Positions 42,439-49,623 of a stretch of 49,623 nt of DNA are shown piece by piece. The notes beneath the pieces are model-generated. The model saw nothing but the letters and a program-made list of their open reading frames with translations, ran no database searches and was not told where the DNA came from. Where the stretch lies: contig JBLNCE010000104.1 of the NCBI GenBank assembly GCA_050260415.1, positions 1-49,623 on the forward strand. The letters run 5' to 3'. The first letter of the stretch is position 1, and every line of letters begins with the position of its first letter. This DNA comes from JBLNCE01 sp050260415. GTDB lineage: Bacteria; Bacillota; UBA4882; JAAYXC01. The translations under genes were made by a program, and so were the position numbers.

Positions 42439-43398
42439 TCAGAAAATCCCTTCCTCACCGATCCGTTTGGCCACTTTATTGGCGAAATAAACCATGATCA
42501 ACCCCACCGCGGATTTGAACAGCCCGATGGCGGTGCTAAAGCTGTAAAAACCGTTGATGATGCCGTTATCGTAAACATAGGTGTCGAACACTTCGGCCGC
42601 GCCGCGATTTAAGGCATTACGCAGGTTAAAGATGTGCTCGAAACCCGTATCAAGAAAATTGCCCAGACGCAGGATGAACAAGATCACGATCGTGCTGCGG
42701 ATGGCGGGCAGAGTGATATAAAGCATTCTTTGCCAGCGGCTGGCGCCGTCGATGGAGGCGGCTTCGTACATCTCCGTGTCGATCCCCGCCAGGGCCGCCA
42801 GGAAGATGATCGTGCCCCAGCCGGCCTCTTTCCAGATGACCTGGGCTGTATAAAAAGGCCTGAGCGCCCGCTCACTCCAGAGCAGGTTTATTGTACCGCC
42901 GCCCATCCTTTTAATGACCTCGTTGACCAGACCCCCTTCTGGTGTAAAGAGGATATAAAAGATACCGACCGCGACGACCCAGGAGACAAAGTGGGGGATG
43001 TAGATGAAAGTCTGCACGGCGCGCCTGTATCTGACGCTCACTATCTCATTCAGCATCAATGCCATGATGATCGGAACCGGAAAGTACAAGACTAGGTTAT
43101 ACAGAGCCAGCATGATGGTATTGCGCAACAGCATCCAAAAAGTGGGTTCGGTGAACAGCCTCTGAAAATGCACGAAACCAACCCAGGGACTTTTCCAGAA
43201 GCCAAGGAAACCGTTGTAATCCTTGAACGCGATCAGCACGCCCCACATCGGACCGTACCGGAAAATGAGATAATAAACTACTCCGGGTAAGATTAATAAA
43301 TAAAGCCAACGATCTTTTTTAATGCTCTTGATCGTCTTTTGCAGCCGGCTTTCCGTCTTTACGCCGTATTCAATCCGGTCTGGCGTTGGGGCTGCCAT
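42439..43398 (-). CDS. Carbohydrate ABC transporter permease, LplB type
   Basis: A 319-aa permease with LYLLILPGVVYYLIFRYGPMW near the N-terminus, a hallmark of LplB-like proteins. YFPVPIIMALMLNEI lies mid-protein and the EAA loop EAASIDGASRWQRMLYITLP near residues 210-230. GGGGAG precedes the ATG. It pairs with the LplC-type permease and the binding protein encoded just upstream, from which two strong hairpins separate it. Confidence 0.94.
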   Translation of the reverse strand: MAAPTPDRIEYGVKTESRLQKTIKSIKKDRWLYLLILPGVVYYLIFRYGPMWGVLIAFKDYNGFLGFWKSPWVGFVHFQRLFTEPTFWMLLRNTIMLALYNLVLYFPVPIIMALMLNEIVSVRYRRAVQTFIYIPHFVSWVVAVGIFYILFTPEGGLVNEVIKRMGGGTINLLWSERALRPFYTAQVIWKEAGWGTIIFLAALAGIDTEMYEAASIDGASRWQRMLYITLPAIRSTIVILFILRLGNFLDTGFEHIFNLRNALNRGAAEVFDTYVYDNGIINGFYSFSTAIGLFKSAVGLIMVYFANKVAKRIGEEGIF

Positions 43399-43454
43399 TG
43401 GTCATCTCCCCTATCTTCGCAACGCGCCCCCTGTTTGGGCGTACCTCTCTTTAA

Positions 43455-43492
43455 CGCCATGACTTTGCACTCGCTTGAGCAAAATCATGGCG
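43455..43492. repeat. Inverted repeat CGCCATGACTTTG, copy 2
   Basis: CGCCATGACTTTGC (43455-43468) and GCAAAATCATGGCG (43479-43492) pair with one mismatch around a 10-nt loop, between the binding-protein and permease genes. The same arms occur at 36845-36906. Confidence 0.6.
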
Positions 43493-43549
43493 CCGGGACA
43501 AAAGGAACCAGGGAGCGGGTCTACTCTCGTTCAAATACGCTTTCAATAG

Positions 43550-43581
43550 CCGGCGAGGGATGCGTCCCCATCCCTCGCCGG
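43550..43581 (-). other. 13-bp perfect hairpin right after the binding-protein gene
   Basis: CCGGCGAGGGATG (43550-43562) and CATCCCTCGCCGG (43569-43581) pair perfectly with a 6-nt loop, 17 bp past the stop. No T-run follows. Like the hairpin at 3391-3429, it probably protects the binding-protein mRNA and lowers permease expression. Confidence 0.65.
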
Positions 43582-43597
43582 TACCGGTGTCCGTAAC

Positions 43598-45085
43598 CTA
43601 CTTTATCTTGTGCACCGCTTTATAGGAGGCGGTTAGTTCTTCCAGAACCTTGTCGCCGCCCGCCTTTCTCCACTTCTCGATCTCGGCCTTGAAGGCGTCC
43701 AAATCGATCAAGCCCATGATATACTTGGCCTGGGCATCGTCCCTCATCTTGTTCAATTCCGATCCTCTCATGTCCAAGGTTGCCGAGGTCAAACCATCAG
43801 AGGCGTCGAAAACGACGTACTTCAAGTTGGTATCGATCATCTTAAAGATACTTTCCTGCAAAGGTGTTCTCTGAGGAGGCGTGACAGGATTGATGGAAAA
43901 CCTGAACGTCCTGAGCTGGCTGAGATCGTCCAGTTCAGCGCGCTTGATGCCGTTCTTTTCCGCTTTTTCCTCATCATACACGGCCTTGCCGTCGATGATG
44001 TCGTAACTGACGCCCTTGATCCCGTACTCGATGAGATCGTTCATCGCTTTGTCATTTAACTTATCAAAGAAACCTAAGATGGCCTTTAGCTGCGTCACGT
44101 TCTTCACAGCGTTCTTGGGGAAGGCGAAAACGCCTTTGAAACCGGGGTTCTCCGGCCAGACATGGATGCCCTTGCCGGCGTCAATCAGGGAGAAGACATC
44201 CAATTCCGCCTGAGGATTGACCTGTCTGATCAGTTCCTGGTTTCTAACCGCGTCATCCATGGCGCCGATGATCATGCCGGCCTTACCCCCGAGCAGGTTG
44301 TCCGCTTTGCTCTTGACCGAGATGAAATCCTTGTTGACCAAACCCTCGGCGTAGAGCTTACGGGCGAAGGTCATGGCGTCAAGGTACTCTTGCTCCATCA
44401 TATAGGCGACAATCTTGCCATTCCTGTACCCATAGGTGGCCGACGCGCCAAACCAAGCGGTCATGGCTCTGAAACCGGACGCGGAAGATTGATCGGAGAG
44501 GCCGATCGTATCGTTTAGCCCATTTCCATCGGGGTCGTTAAGGGTGAAAGCCTTCGCCATCTTGTAGAACTCGTCAAGCGTCTTGGGCGGTTTGGTGAAT
44601 CCCAGTTTGTCCGCCCAATCCTTGCGGTAGGTCACGCCTATTCTCGCAACCTGTCTTTCCTTCGGCAGACCGTAGAGCTTGCCGTCGACCGAGACCCTCT
44701 GCAACAGGCCGGCATCGGCCTTTCTCAAGTTCTTAAAGGATTTCAGATAGGGACCGATCTCCCAAAAAGCGCCCGCCCTAAATGCCGCGAGGTAATTGGC
44801 TTTGAAAGCCGTGCCGATTTGGGCCACCATGGGCAGGGAATTTGCGGCCAGCATAACGCTGCCCTTATCGCCGATCGACTTGTCGGGAACCCAGAGTAAA
44901 TCAAGGTCGGTGTTGGTATACTCTTCGATTTTTCTGAGGACTGGATGATCGGCTCTGACCGGCTCCGGCGCGAACATGCTCAACATGATGGTAATCTTGG
45001 TCGGCGGCGTCTTGCCATAGCCGGTGACCGCCAGGAGAACGATCGCGAGCATCAGACAGATTATGATGATCGGTCTTTTCCTCAT
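43598..45085 (-). CDS. Extracellular solute-binding protein, LplA/YtcQ type
   Basis: About 495 aa. The start ATG 45083-45085 is chosen for AAAGGGGT at 8-nt spacing; ATGs at 45103 and 45091 are in frame. A Sec signal (RPIIIICLMLAIVLLAVTG) is followed by Tyr-Gly, where lipoprotein relatives have Cys, so lipidation is not expected. Family features are the RKDWADKLGFTKPPKTLDEFYKM segment and NDPDGNGLNDTIGLS, a Ca-loop-like stretch common in this group. It binds oligosaccharide for the LplBC permeases. Its promoter region carries two operator-like sites and is duplicated upstream of the next gene. Confidence 0.92.
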   Translation of the reverse strand: MRKRPIIIICLMLAIVLLAVTGYGKTPPTKITIMLSMFAPEPVRADHPVLRKIEEYTNTDLDLLWVPDKSIGDKGSVMLAANSLPMVAQIGTAFKANYLAAFRAGAFWEIGPYLKSFKNLRKADAGLLQRVSVDGKLYGLPKERQVARIGVTYRKDWADKLGFTKPPKTLDEFYKMAKAFTLNDPDGNGLNDTIGLSDQSSASGFRAMTAWFGASATYGYRNGKIVAYMMEQEYLDAMTFARKLYAEGLVNKDFISVKSKADNLLGGKAGMIIGAMDDAVRNQELIRQVNPQAELDVFSLIDAGKGIHVWPENPGFKGVFAFPKNAVKNVTQLKAILGFFDKLNDKAMNDLIEYGIKGVSYDIIDGKAVYDEEKAEKNGIKRAELDDLSQLRTFRFSINPVTPPQRTPLQESIFKMIDTNLKYVVFDASDGLTSATLDMRGSELNKMRDDAQAKYIMGLIDLDAFKAEIEKWRKAGGDKVLEELTASYKAVHKIK

Positions 45086-45118
45086 TTCCATTACCCCTTT
45101 CATATTTGGTCCAATTCC

Positions 45119-45146
45119 ATCCTAACCTGGTGCACGTCGAAAACAA
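45119..45146 (-). promoter_or_regulatory. Promoter of the LplABC-type importer
   Basis: On the minus strand TTGTTT (45141-45146) and TAGGAT (45119-45124) are spaced by 16 bp. The same pair with the same spacing recurs at 46083-46110, and flanking blocks (ATTTGTTTTC, TAGGATGGA) are conserved, which argues that it is functional. Confidence 0.55.
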
Positions 45147-45180
45147 ATGACCCGATAGACTCATTTTGCCCTGGGACAAG

Positions 45181-45223
45181 ATAGGCCGAACGTCCTATCG
45201 GCCGACTAGTACGAATGTACTAT
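45181..45223. promoter_or_regulatory. Two operator-like semi-palindromes upstream of the importer promoter
   Basis: ATAGGCCGAACGTCCTAT (45181-45198) and CTAGTACGAATGTACTAT (45206-45223) share the consensus TAGTnYGAAYGTnCTAT. Both have inverted arms (ATAGG/CCTAT and AGTAC/GTACT). The first begins 35 bp upstream of the -35, exactly as the site at 46145-46162 does at its promoter, so an activator is the likely ligand. Confidence 0.6.
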
Positions 45224-45244
45224 CAGCCGTTTAGTGGACTTTGG

Positions 45245-45718
45245 TTAATTCACCAGCTCGATCTCGATCCGATCCAAGAGCATGCCCATTTCGTTCGTGG
45301 TGAACAGTTGGATGGTCACGTCGCCCGGCTCCTTCAGCTCGAACCGCGCGAATTTCTTGCACGGCGCGAATTTACCATAATTGCTGGCATCAGGATAGAC
45401 CCTGGCATCCGCGCCGGATCCAGCCTGAAGAGTAAGGGCGTCCGAAGCGCCGTCCACGGCGTTTTCGAAGAGCGTGATCTGGTATTCGCCGGCCCGATCG
45501 ATCTTGACCGTCTTTTTCGCGGTGAAATCCAAAGTCAGGGGTTGGACCGCCTTGCCGTTGCTCGCCTCCGGGTGTTCAACGATCTTGCCGTCCGTGATCG
45601 CGAAATCCTCGATTTCAACCACGATCTTTTTCGCAGCGACATCGGCGTCGTAACCATTGACGGCCAAGAGCACGATAGCCAGCGCCAATACTACCGGGGC
45701 AATCGTCTTTTTACGCAC
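45245..45718 (-). CDS. Small secreted carbohydrate-binding-module-like protein
   Basis: A 157-aa protein starting at GTG 45716-45718 (AAGGAG upstream). The signal peptide (TIAPVVLALAIVLLAVNG) resembles that of the adjacent binding protein. The mature part is one beta-sandwich: VVEIEDFAITDG, EASNGKAVQ, then AGEYQITLFENAV and a final MGMLLDRIEIELVN. The E-E-F start and ASNGKAV pattern resemble CBM6/CBM35-type modules (usually AE..., SGG..V, ...D.iel). It has no catalytic domain. It may bind uronate-rich glycans at the cell surface; this assignment is by pattern only. Confidence 0.65.
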   Translation of the reverse strand: MRKKTIAPVVLALAIVLLAVNGYDADVAAKKIVVEIEDFAITDGKIVEHPEASNGKAVQPLTLDFTAKKTVKIDRAGEYQITLFENAVDGASDALTLQAGSGADARVYPDASNYGKFAPCKKFARFELKEPGDVTIQLFTTNEMGMLLDRIEIELVN

Positions 45719-45861
45719 TTCCCGTCATCTCCTTCCCATCACGTTCTATGATCAACCCGGATTTCGAAAGTACCCTTGCAAGCTGCCGCCTTAACGCGAA
45801 TGCACCACCGCGGTAAAACGGCAGGTAGCCTCATGTTCGTCTTTCACTTTCGAAATCTCGG

Positions 45862-46044
45862 TTACAGGAACGTCCAGAAATTCTCTCCGAGCAAACCGGC
45901 GACGTCCCGCTTGATCTCGTCTTCCGTAACCGTCCAACCCGTGTGCAAGAGATCGAGATACTTATCCACGAGGACATCGGCGATGATCGCCCTGGTAAGC
46001 ATGAATTTTGTAACTACCCCCACAGGCTTCCAGGGGCATGAGGT
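45862..46044 (-). pseudogene. C-terminal remnant, possibly of an amidohydrolase/uronate isomerase-like protein
   Basis: A minus-strand open stretch of about 60 codons ends at TAA 45862-45864; an internal ATG at 46002 would give 46 aa. It reads PVGVVTKFMLTRAIIADVLV, then DKYLDLLHTGWTVTEDEIKR and DVAGLLGENFWTFL. The pattern (L.R.I.ADVL..K....GW...E.EI...LL..N) is like the last helices of amidohydrolase-family enzymes, including uronate-isomerase relatives, so I infer a truncated copy. No upstream body is present. It follows a duplicated promoter (46083-46110), so the 5' part of the gene seems deleted. Confidence 0.4.
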
Positions 46045-46082
46045 TTAGGGCGTGGCATAAAGCCCGTGCGGGATCCAACTCC

Positions 46083-46110
46083 ATCCTAAGCCAGGAGGGC
46101 TGGAAAACAA
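46083..46110 (-). promoter_or_regulatory. Duplicate of the importer promoter
   Basis: On the minus strand TTGTTT (46105-46110) and TAGGAT (46083-46088) are spaced by 16 bp. About 95 bp around it (46070-46165) resembles 45104-45200. It would drive the gene remnant at 45862-46044 and perhaps the CBM-like gene. Confidence 0.5.
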
Positions 46111-46144
46111 ATGGTGCGATCGGCCCATTTTGTAAGAGCGAAGA

Positions 46145-46162
46145 CTAGTCCGAACGTCTTAT
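46145..46162. promoter_or_regulatory. Operator-like site at the duplicate promoter
   Basis: CTAGTCCGAACGTCTTAT fits TAGTnYGAAYGTnCTAT with one mismatch and begins 35 bp upstream of the -35 box. A weak hairpin (CTCCCGT/ACGGGAG, 46243-46279) lies farther on, after the next gene's stop; nothing else was recognised in 46163-46317. Confidence 0.5.
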
Positions 46163-46317
46163 ACTTGCACTCTCGATTGATGCGAAGTTACCTTGTGGCT
46201 TGTCGGTCATTCGCTTTCATTTGTTCAGCGATTCACGGTCGACTCCCGTTTTCTATTGGCATTTTCAATTGTACGGGAGAAAAGGTGTAGCCGCAGCCGT
46301 GGTAAATGGCCATCTGG

Positions 46318-47904
46318 TCACTTGAAAGTCACATTATTAACATAGTTATTAGCGCAAATTCTGGCCTCATTCAAGCCGGCGCGCTTTTGCCCGGCGATCA
46401 CCAGGTTGACAAAAGCGACATTCGAAATCTGGTGCTCGGAATCCAAACCTAACAAAGCCGAGTTATTCGGGCTGAAATCCTCGGAAGACCAGTTGGTGAA
46501 CGTAATCCCCCGGATCAGCCCGCTGCCGCCCCGCTTCTTGATCTCCATCAGGAAGATGCGCTGCTGGCTGTCGCCGCCGATGACTTCAGTCCGGATGTCG
46601 GCGCAGGAATTGTCCTCGGCGATGGCGCCGTCCTGAATGGTGAGGTAATAAGCCCGATCGGCGTGCACCACGTCGTTGTTCTCAAAGCGGATCCTTCTCA
46701 TATACCAGCCCTTGGTCTCCGTGCCGATCTTCTGGGCGGTCTTGATGGTCCAAAAGACGCAGTCCCTGACCGTAATATCCTCGCAGTCCCGCAGCAAATT
46801 GCTGTTATTGGTGGTCTTGTTGGCGATGCAGTCGTCGCTGCAATAGAAAAAGCATCCATCGATGGTCACGTGATGGGATGAATCGGGATCGACCCCGTCG
46901 GTATTGGGGTTGGTGAGATCGTTCATCATCTTGATATTCCTGATAGCGACGTTATCGCAATAAAGCGGATGGAGGTTCCAGGCGGCGGAGTCCCTCAATA
47001 CGACATCCTCGATCGCAATATCGCTGCTCTGCTTCATGCGGATCAGATTCGCGGCGCGGCCGGCGCGCCGGACGGTCTTGCCGTTGCCGTCGATCGTGCC
47101 GCGCCCGATGATCCTGGCCTTGACGACATGATCGAAGTAGATTAACCGGCTGAAAGTCATGGTTTCGCCATTGATGCCCGATTCGCTGAAACCGGGGTCG
47201 ACCGGGTAATCGGCGGGATTCGACGAGCCTTGCAGCAGCGCGCCCGGTGCCAGATAAACGGTAACGTTGCTTCGCATCTCGATCGTCCCGGTCAGATACT
47301 TGCCGGCCGGGAAATACAAGACGCCGCCCGTGCCGCCGTTCTGCGACGCCGTGACGTCGATCGCCTTCTGGATCTTGGCGGTATCCACCGTCGCGCCTGT
47401 TTGGTCCACTCCGTAATCCCGGATGTCGATCACGCCGGCTTGCCTGGGGCGCGGCGGATCGACCTCGGGCGGATCGGCGAAGATGAAGAGCTTTTCTAGT
47501 TTATCGATCGTCACGATTAGCTTCTCCGGCTGCCGGAGCGCAAAAGAAAGGTCACTCCCACTCTTGACGGCTTGGATCCCACGGCTTTTAGGGCTGATGG
47601 AAAAGTTGACGATGGACGCACCGGCCCTCACGACGACCTCGGCCGTGCCGGAAAAGGCAAAATGGGCGTAGCTGATATCTTTGAACTTCGTTACAAACAC
47701 CGGTTGCCCGTTTACCGTCAAAGAATAGGATTGGCTCCGGGCCTCGCCTGGGGGACCAGGATACGCCACGAACTGGTTGGATTGCGAAAACGACGACGGA
47801 CAGGCTGCCGGCGAGGCGCCGGCGTAAACGGCTGCCAATAGCCCATAGAACAAGCCGGAATAGATACAGGGGGCAAACACGGGGAAATGGTGGACGAGAT
47901 CCAA
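46318..47904 (-). CDS. Secreted GH28-like beta-helix glycosidase
   Basis: About 528 aa from a proposed TTG start (47902-47904) with GGGGAG 9 nt upstream. The frame is open back to 48153, but that would overlap the preceding gene by 95 bp and add residues unlike the family. The signal-like segment is CIYSGLFYGLLAAVYAGASPA. An N-terminal beta-sandwich (SLTVNGQPVFVTKFKDISYA to FIFADPPEVDPPRPRQAGV) is followed by the beta-helix. Motifs are NTDGVDPDSSHHV, YCSDDCIANK, KTAQKIGTET and VVHADRAYYL. It has no accessory modules. The role is extracellular pectin or side-chain hydrolysis (inference). The start is the least certain part. Confidence 0.82.
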   Translation of the reverse strand: MDLVHHFPVFAPCIYSGLFYGLLAAVYAGASPAACPSSFSQSNQFVAYPGPPGEARSQSYSLTVNGQPVFVTKFKDISYAHFAFSGTAEVVVRAGASIVNFSISPKSRGIQAVKSGSDLSFALRQPEKLIVTIDKLEKLFIFADPPEVDPPRPRQAGVIDIRDYGVDQTGATVDTAKIQKAIDVTASQNGGTGGVLYFPAGKYLTGTIEMRSNVTVYLAPGALLQGSSNPADYPVDPGFSESGINGETMTFSRLIYFDHVVKARIIGRGTIDGNGKTVRRAGRAANLIRMKQSSDIAIEDVVLRDSAAWNLHPLYCDNVAIRNIKMMNDLTNPNTDGVDPDSSHHVTIDGCFFYCSDDCIANKTTNNSNLLRDCEDITVRDCVFWTIKTAQKIGTETKGWYMRRIRFENNDVVHADRAYYLTIQDGAIAEDNSCADIRTEVIGGDSQQRIFLMEIKKRGGSGLIRGITFTNWSSEDFSPNNSALLGLDSEHQISNVAFVNLVIAGQKRAGLNEARICANNYVNNVTFK

Positions 47905-48058
47905 ATCTATCAACTCCCCGTTGCAGGTCACTAAATACGAACCGCCGTCCGCGCTGAGCGCCGCGCCGTATATCTTGCTCACAACGTAGTTGCGCTGGAA
48001 AACATAAAAAACAACAGAAAAGCGATGACCTTCTTTTGATTGGTCTGGGTATCCACCC

Positions 48059-49623
48059 CTACTTCTTATTACCCGCCGTAACCACCATCTCGTCGAACTC
48101 GGCACTGGTATAGTAGGTCCCGACCGCCGCTTTCCCCGATACCAGCGCGTCATCAGTAGCGGTAACCAGCAGGACGCCGTTGACGTAACCGTTGATGGTT
48201 TTTCCGATTACTTCCAGTTTCAAGGTGTACCAGGTCCCGGTCTCGACCGTAAACTCCGCGGCGGCCAGATCGGTGCTCTTTCCACCCATGCATCTCCTAA
48301 TCTGAATCTTGTTGCTGCTGCGCAGGGCCAGCCGATAGTAGTTGTTTGCGTCCATATAACGCGCGAAGATCCCGGCCAGCCGGTCCGCCCCGTTGAAACT
48401 CAAGACTTTAACCTTGGCCTCCACCACCTGATCGGTCCAGATGTCGCCGGCGCTGGACTGCGCGTTGCCGATAGCCATGTCTTCCTGCAGGTAGACATGT
48501 GACCCATCGGTCGTCACCGACCAGGTTCCGCCGGCCGTGGTCCAACCGGACGCGTCTCCATCCTCGAAACCATCGCTGAACAATATAGGCCGGCCGGCCG
48601 GCGCGGCGGTCCCCGTCGCCACCGGTGTCGCGATCGGCGTCGCCGTCTTGATCGGAGTGGGCGTCGGCGCCGGGGTGGCGGGAGGAACGGCGCTCGTGGT
48701 CGTAAACGTAATATTGCCGGTGTGCCTGTTGGTAAGAATCCTGGCATCCGCGGCGCTCAAACACAACTTGCCTTCGATTACCAGATCCCGGAATTCGACG
48801 TCGGTAACGCGATGGTTGGCGTCGTAGCCGGTGATGGTGGAATTGTTGGGGCTGAATTTATAAGCCGTGTAGTTGTAGACCTTGACGTTCCTGATATATG
48901 GCACGGCGGAAGCGCCGGTGGCGTTGACCTGGAAGATGATGAGCATCTTGTTCGCGTCGCCGCCGATGTCCTCGGAGCGGTTGTTTATATAATTCACGCC
49001 GTCAATAAAGCCGGTCTTGACATATAACGCCAGACACCGATCGGCATGCACCACGTCATTGTTTTCGAAAGTAATATCCGAGGCGCCGTTTTGCGGATCC
49101 GAGCCTATTTTTAGGGCGGATTTTATCGTCCAAAATACGCAATTCTTGACAGTGACCCTGTGGCAAAGCCCCTCATCACCTTTGACGGCGATCGCGTCAT
49201 CGGATGTATACATGAAGACGCCGTCCACCACTATATCCACTGAGGAATCCGGATCAACGCCGTCTTGATTGGAGAGTTTCCAATCGTTAACGATCTTGAA
49301 ATCCTTCATCAGAATATTGGCGCACCTGACTAGCCGAAAGTTCCAACCGCCTGAGTCTCTGATTATGACGTCATAAACCCCGCAATTATCGCAGCCAATC
49401 ATGTTGCATACCCGGATGTGATCGTCGGTCTTGCCGCGCTGGGCTGTGCCCGATTGGGCCAGAACGCCTCGTCCGGTTATCTTTGCGTTCTTCAAGTTCA
49501 GAAATTGCACGAGCGCCCCGGTGTAACTGCGGCCTTTATCCGTGATCGACGGGAAATCGGCCGGGTTGTCGGTACCCTGGACGATCGCGCCGCTTTCCAG
49601 ATACATGTTTACATTACTTTTCA
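48059..49623 (-). CDS. Secreted GH28-like beta-helix enzyme with jelly-roll module (5' end outside window)
   Basis: Partial: the frame is open through the window edge, and KSNVN precedes the first internal Met exactly as in the 1166-aa paralog, so the true start lies beyond 49623. About 520 residues are visible. The beta-helix has SNQDGVDPDSSVD, MYTSDDAIAVK, KSALKIGSD and VVHADRCLALYV, with Gln in place of the Thr of NTD, as in the 1166-aa protein. A linker (TPAPTPTPIKTATPIATP) and a C-terminal jelly roll (about 345-515, DGFEDGDASGWTTAGGTW) follow. The jelly roll is a more diverged copy of the one at 21390-21905. Confidence 0.88.
   Translation of the reverse strand, partial: KSNVNMYLESGAIVQGTDNPADFPSITDKGRSYTGALVQFLNLKNAKITGRGVLAQSGTAQRGKTDDHIRVCNMIGCDNCGVYDVIIRDSGGWNFRLVRCANILMKDFKIVNDWKLSNQDGVDPDSSVDIVVDGVFMYTSDDAIAVKGDEGLCHRVTVKNCVFWTIKSALKIGSDPQNGASDITFENNDVVHADRCLALYVKTGFIDGVNYINNRSEDIGGDANKMLIIFQVNATGASAVPYIRNVKVYNYTAYKFSPNNSTITGYDANHRVTDVEFRDLVIEGKLCLSAADARILTNRHTGNITFTTTSAVPPATPAPTPTPIKTATPIATPVATGTAAPAGRPILFSDGFEDGDASGWTTAGGTWSVTTDGSHVYLQEDMAIGNAQSSAGDIWTDQVVEAKVKVLSFNGADRLAGIFARYMDANNYYRLALRSSNKIQIRRCMGGKSTDLAAAEFTVETGTWYTLKLEVIGKTINGYVNGVLLVTATDDALVSGKAAVGTYYTSAEFDEMVVTAGNKK

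Noticed and set aside
48059..48153. Extended N-terminus of the GH28 gene starting at 48153
   Set aside because: It would overlap the preceding same-strand gene by 95 bp and place about 110 atypical residues before the signal peptide; a TTG at 47904 with GGGGAG fits better.

Overview
The window looks like a GC-rich (by eye) chromosomal segment of a saccharolytic Bacillota (Firmicute), probably an uncultivated anaerobe. The best taxonomic evidence is a complete T-box riboswitch upstream of leuA, together with clostridial/archaeal-type small LeuC and LeuD subunits and two binding-protein-dependent sugar importers that lack a local ATPase gene. Both solute-binding proteins have Sec signal peptides without a lipobox cysteine, which would suit a diderm Firmicute with a periplasm; that is inference. 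No phage, insertion sequence, CRISPR array, rRNA or tRNA was seen.

Layout: (1) 109-7830, minus strand, an amino-sugar locus: ROK repressor, GH3 beta-N-acetylhexosaminidase, binding protein, two permeases and a ROK-like kinase, with two good promoters and an inverted repeat upstream of the repressor. (2) 8010-11326, a ROK glucokinase, a bifunctional phosphoglucose/phosphomannose isomerase and, on the plus strand, a metallophosphoesterase. (3) 11337-17007, leucine biosynthesis: leuA behind a T-box with a CUC (Leu) specifier, then leuC, leuD and leuB behind a separate putative promoter and a possible 50-aa ORF. (4) 17042-21283, a Phd-like/Uma2 fusion with a near-consensus promoter and operator-like palindrome, a decayed histidine kinase, an intact two-component system and a protein I cannot place. 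(5) 21390-49623, all minus strand, a large pectin-utilization locus: a 993-aa multimodular secreted protein, a ~2213-aa GH28-like/GH2 fusion, a 1166-aa modular GH28-like protein, GH130 phosphorylase, PL22 oligogalacturonate lyase, Gfo/Idh/MocA oxidoreductase, three further GH28-like beta-helix proteins (one cut by the window edge), an LplABC-type importer and a small secreted CBM-like protein.

How it fits together (inference): secreted beta-helix enzymes trim pectic polymers while their CBM32, jelly-roll and repeated ~135-aa modules hold substrate. The LplABC-type importer takes up oligouronides, and PL22, GH130 and the oxidoreductase process them in the cytoplasm. A shared semi-palindrome, consensus TAGTnYGAAYGTnCTAT, lies upstream of putative promoters for the importer, the CBM-like gene and the GH28/GH2 giant, and may be the locus operator.

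The region shows heavy recent rearrangement. Secreted modules recur as near-identical DNA. A GH130 gene plus its downstream GH28 gene appears to have been duplicated, with one GH130 copy decayed. There are remnants of a GNAT acetyltransferase, a histidine kinase, a ~100-aa unknown gene and a possible amidohydrolase tail. A dispersed intergenic repeat overlaps the stop codons of several genes.
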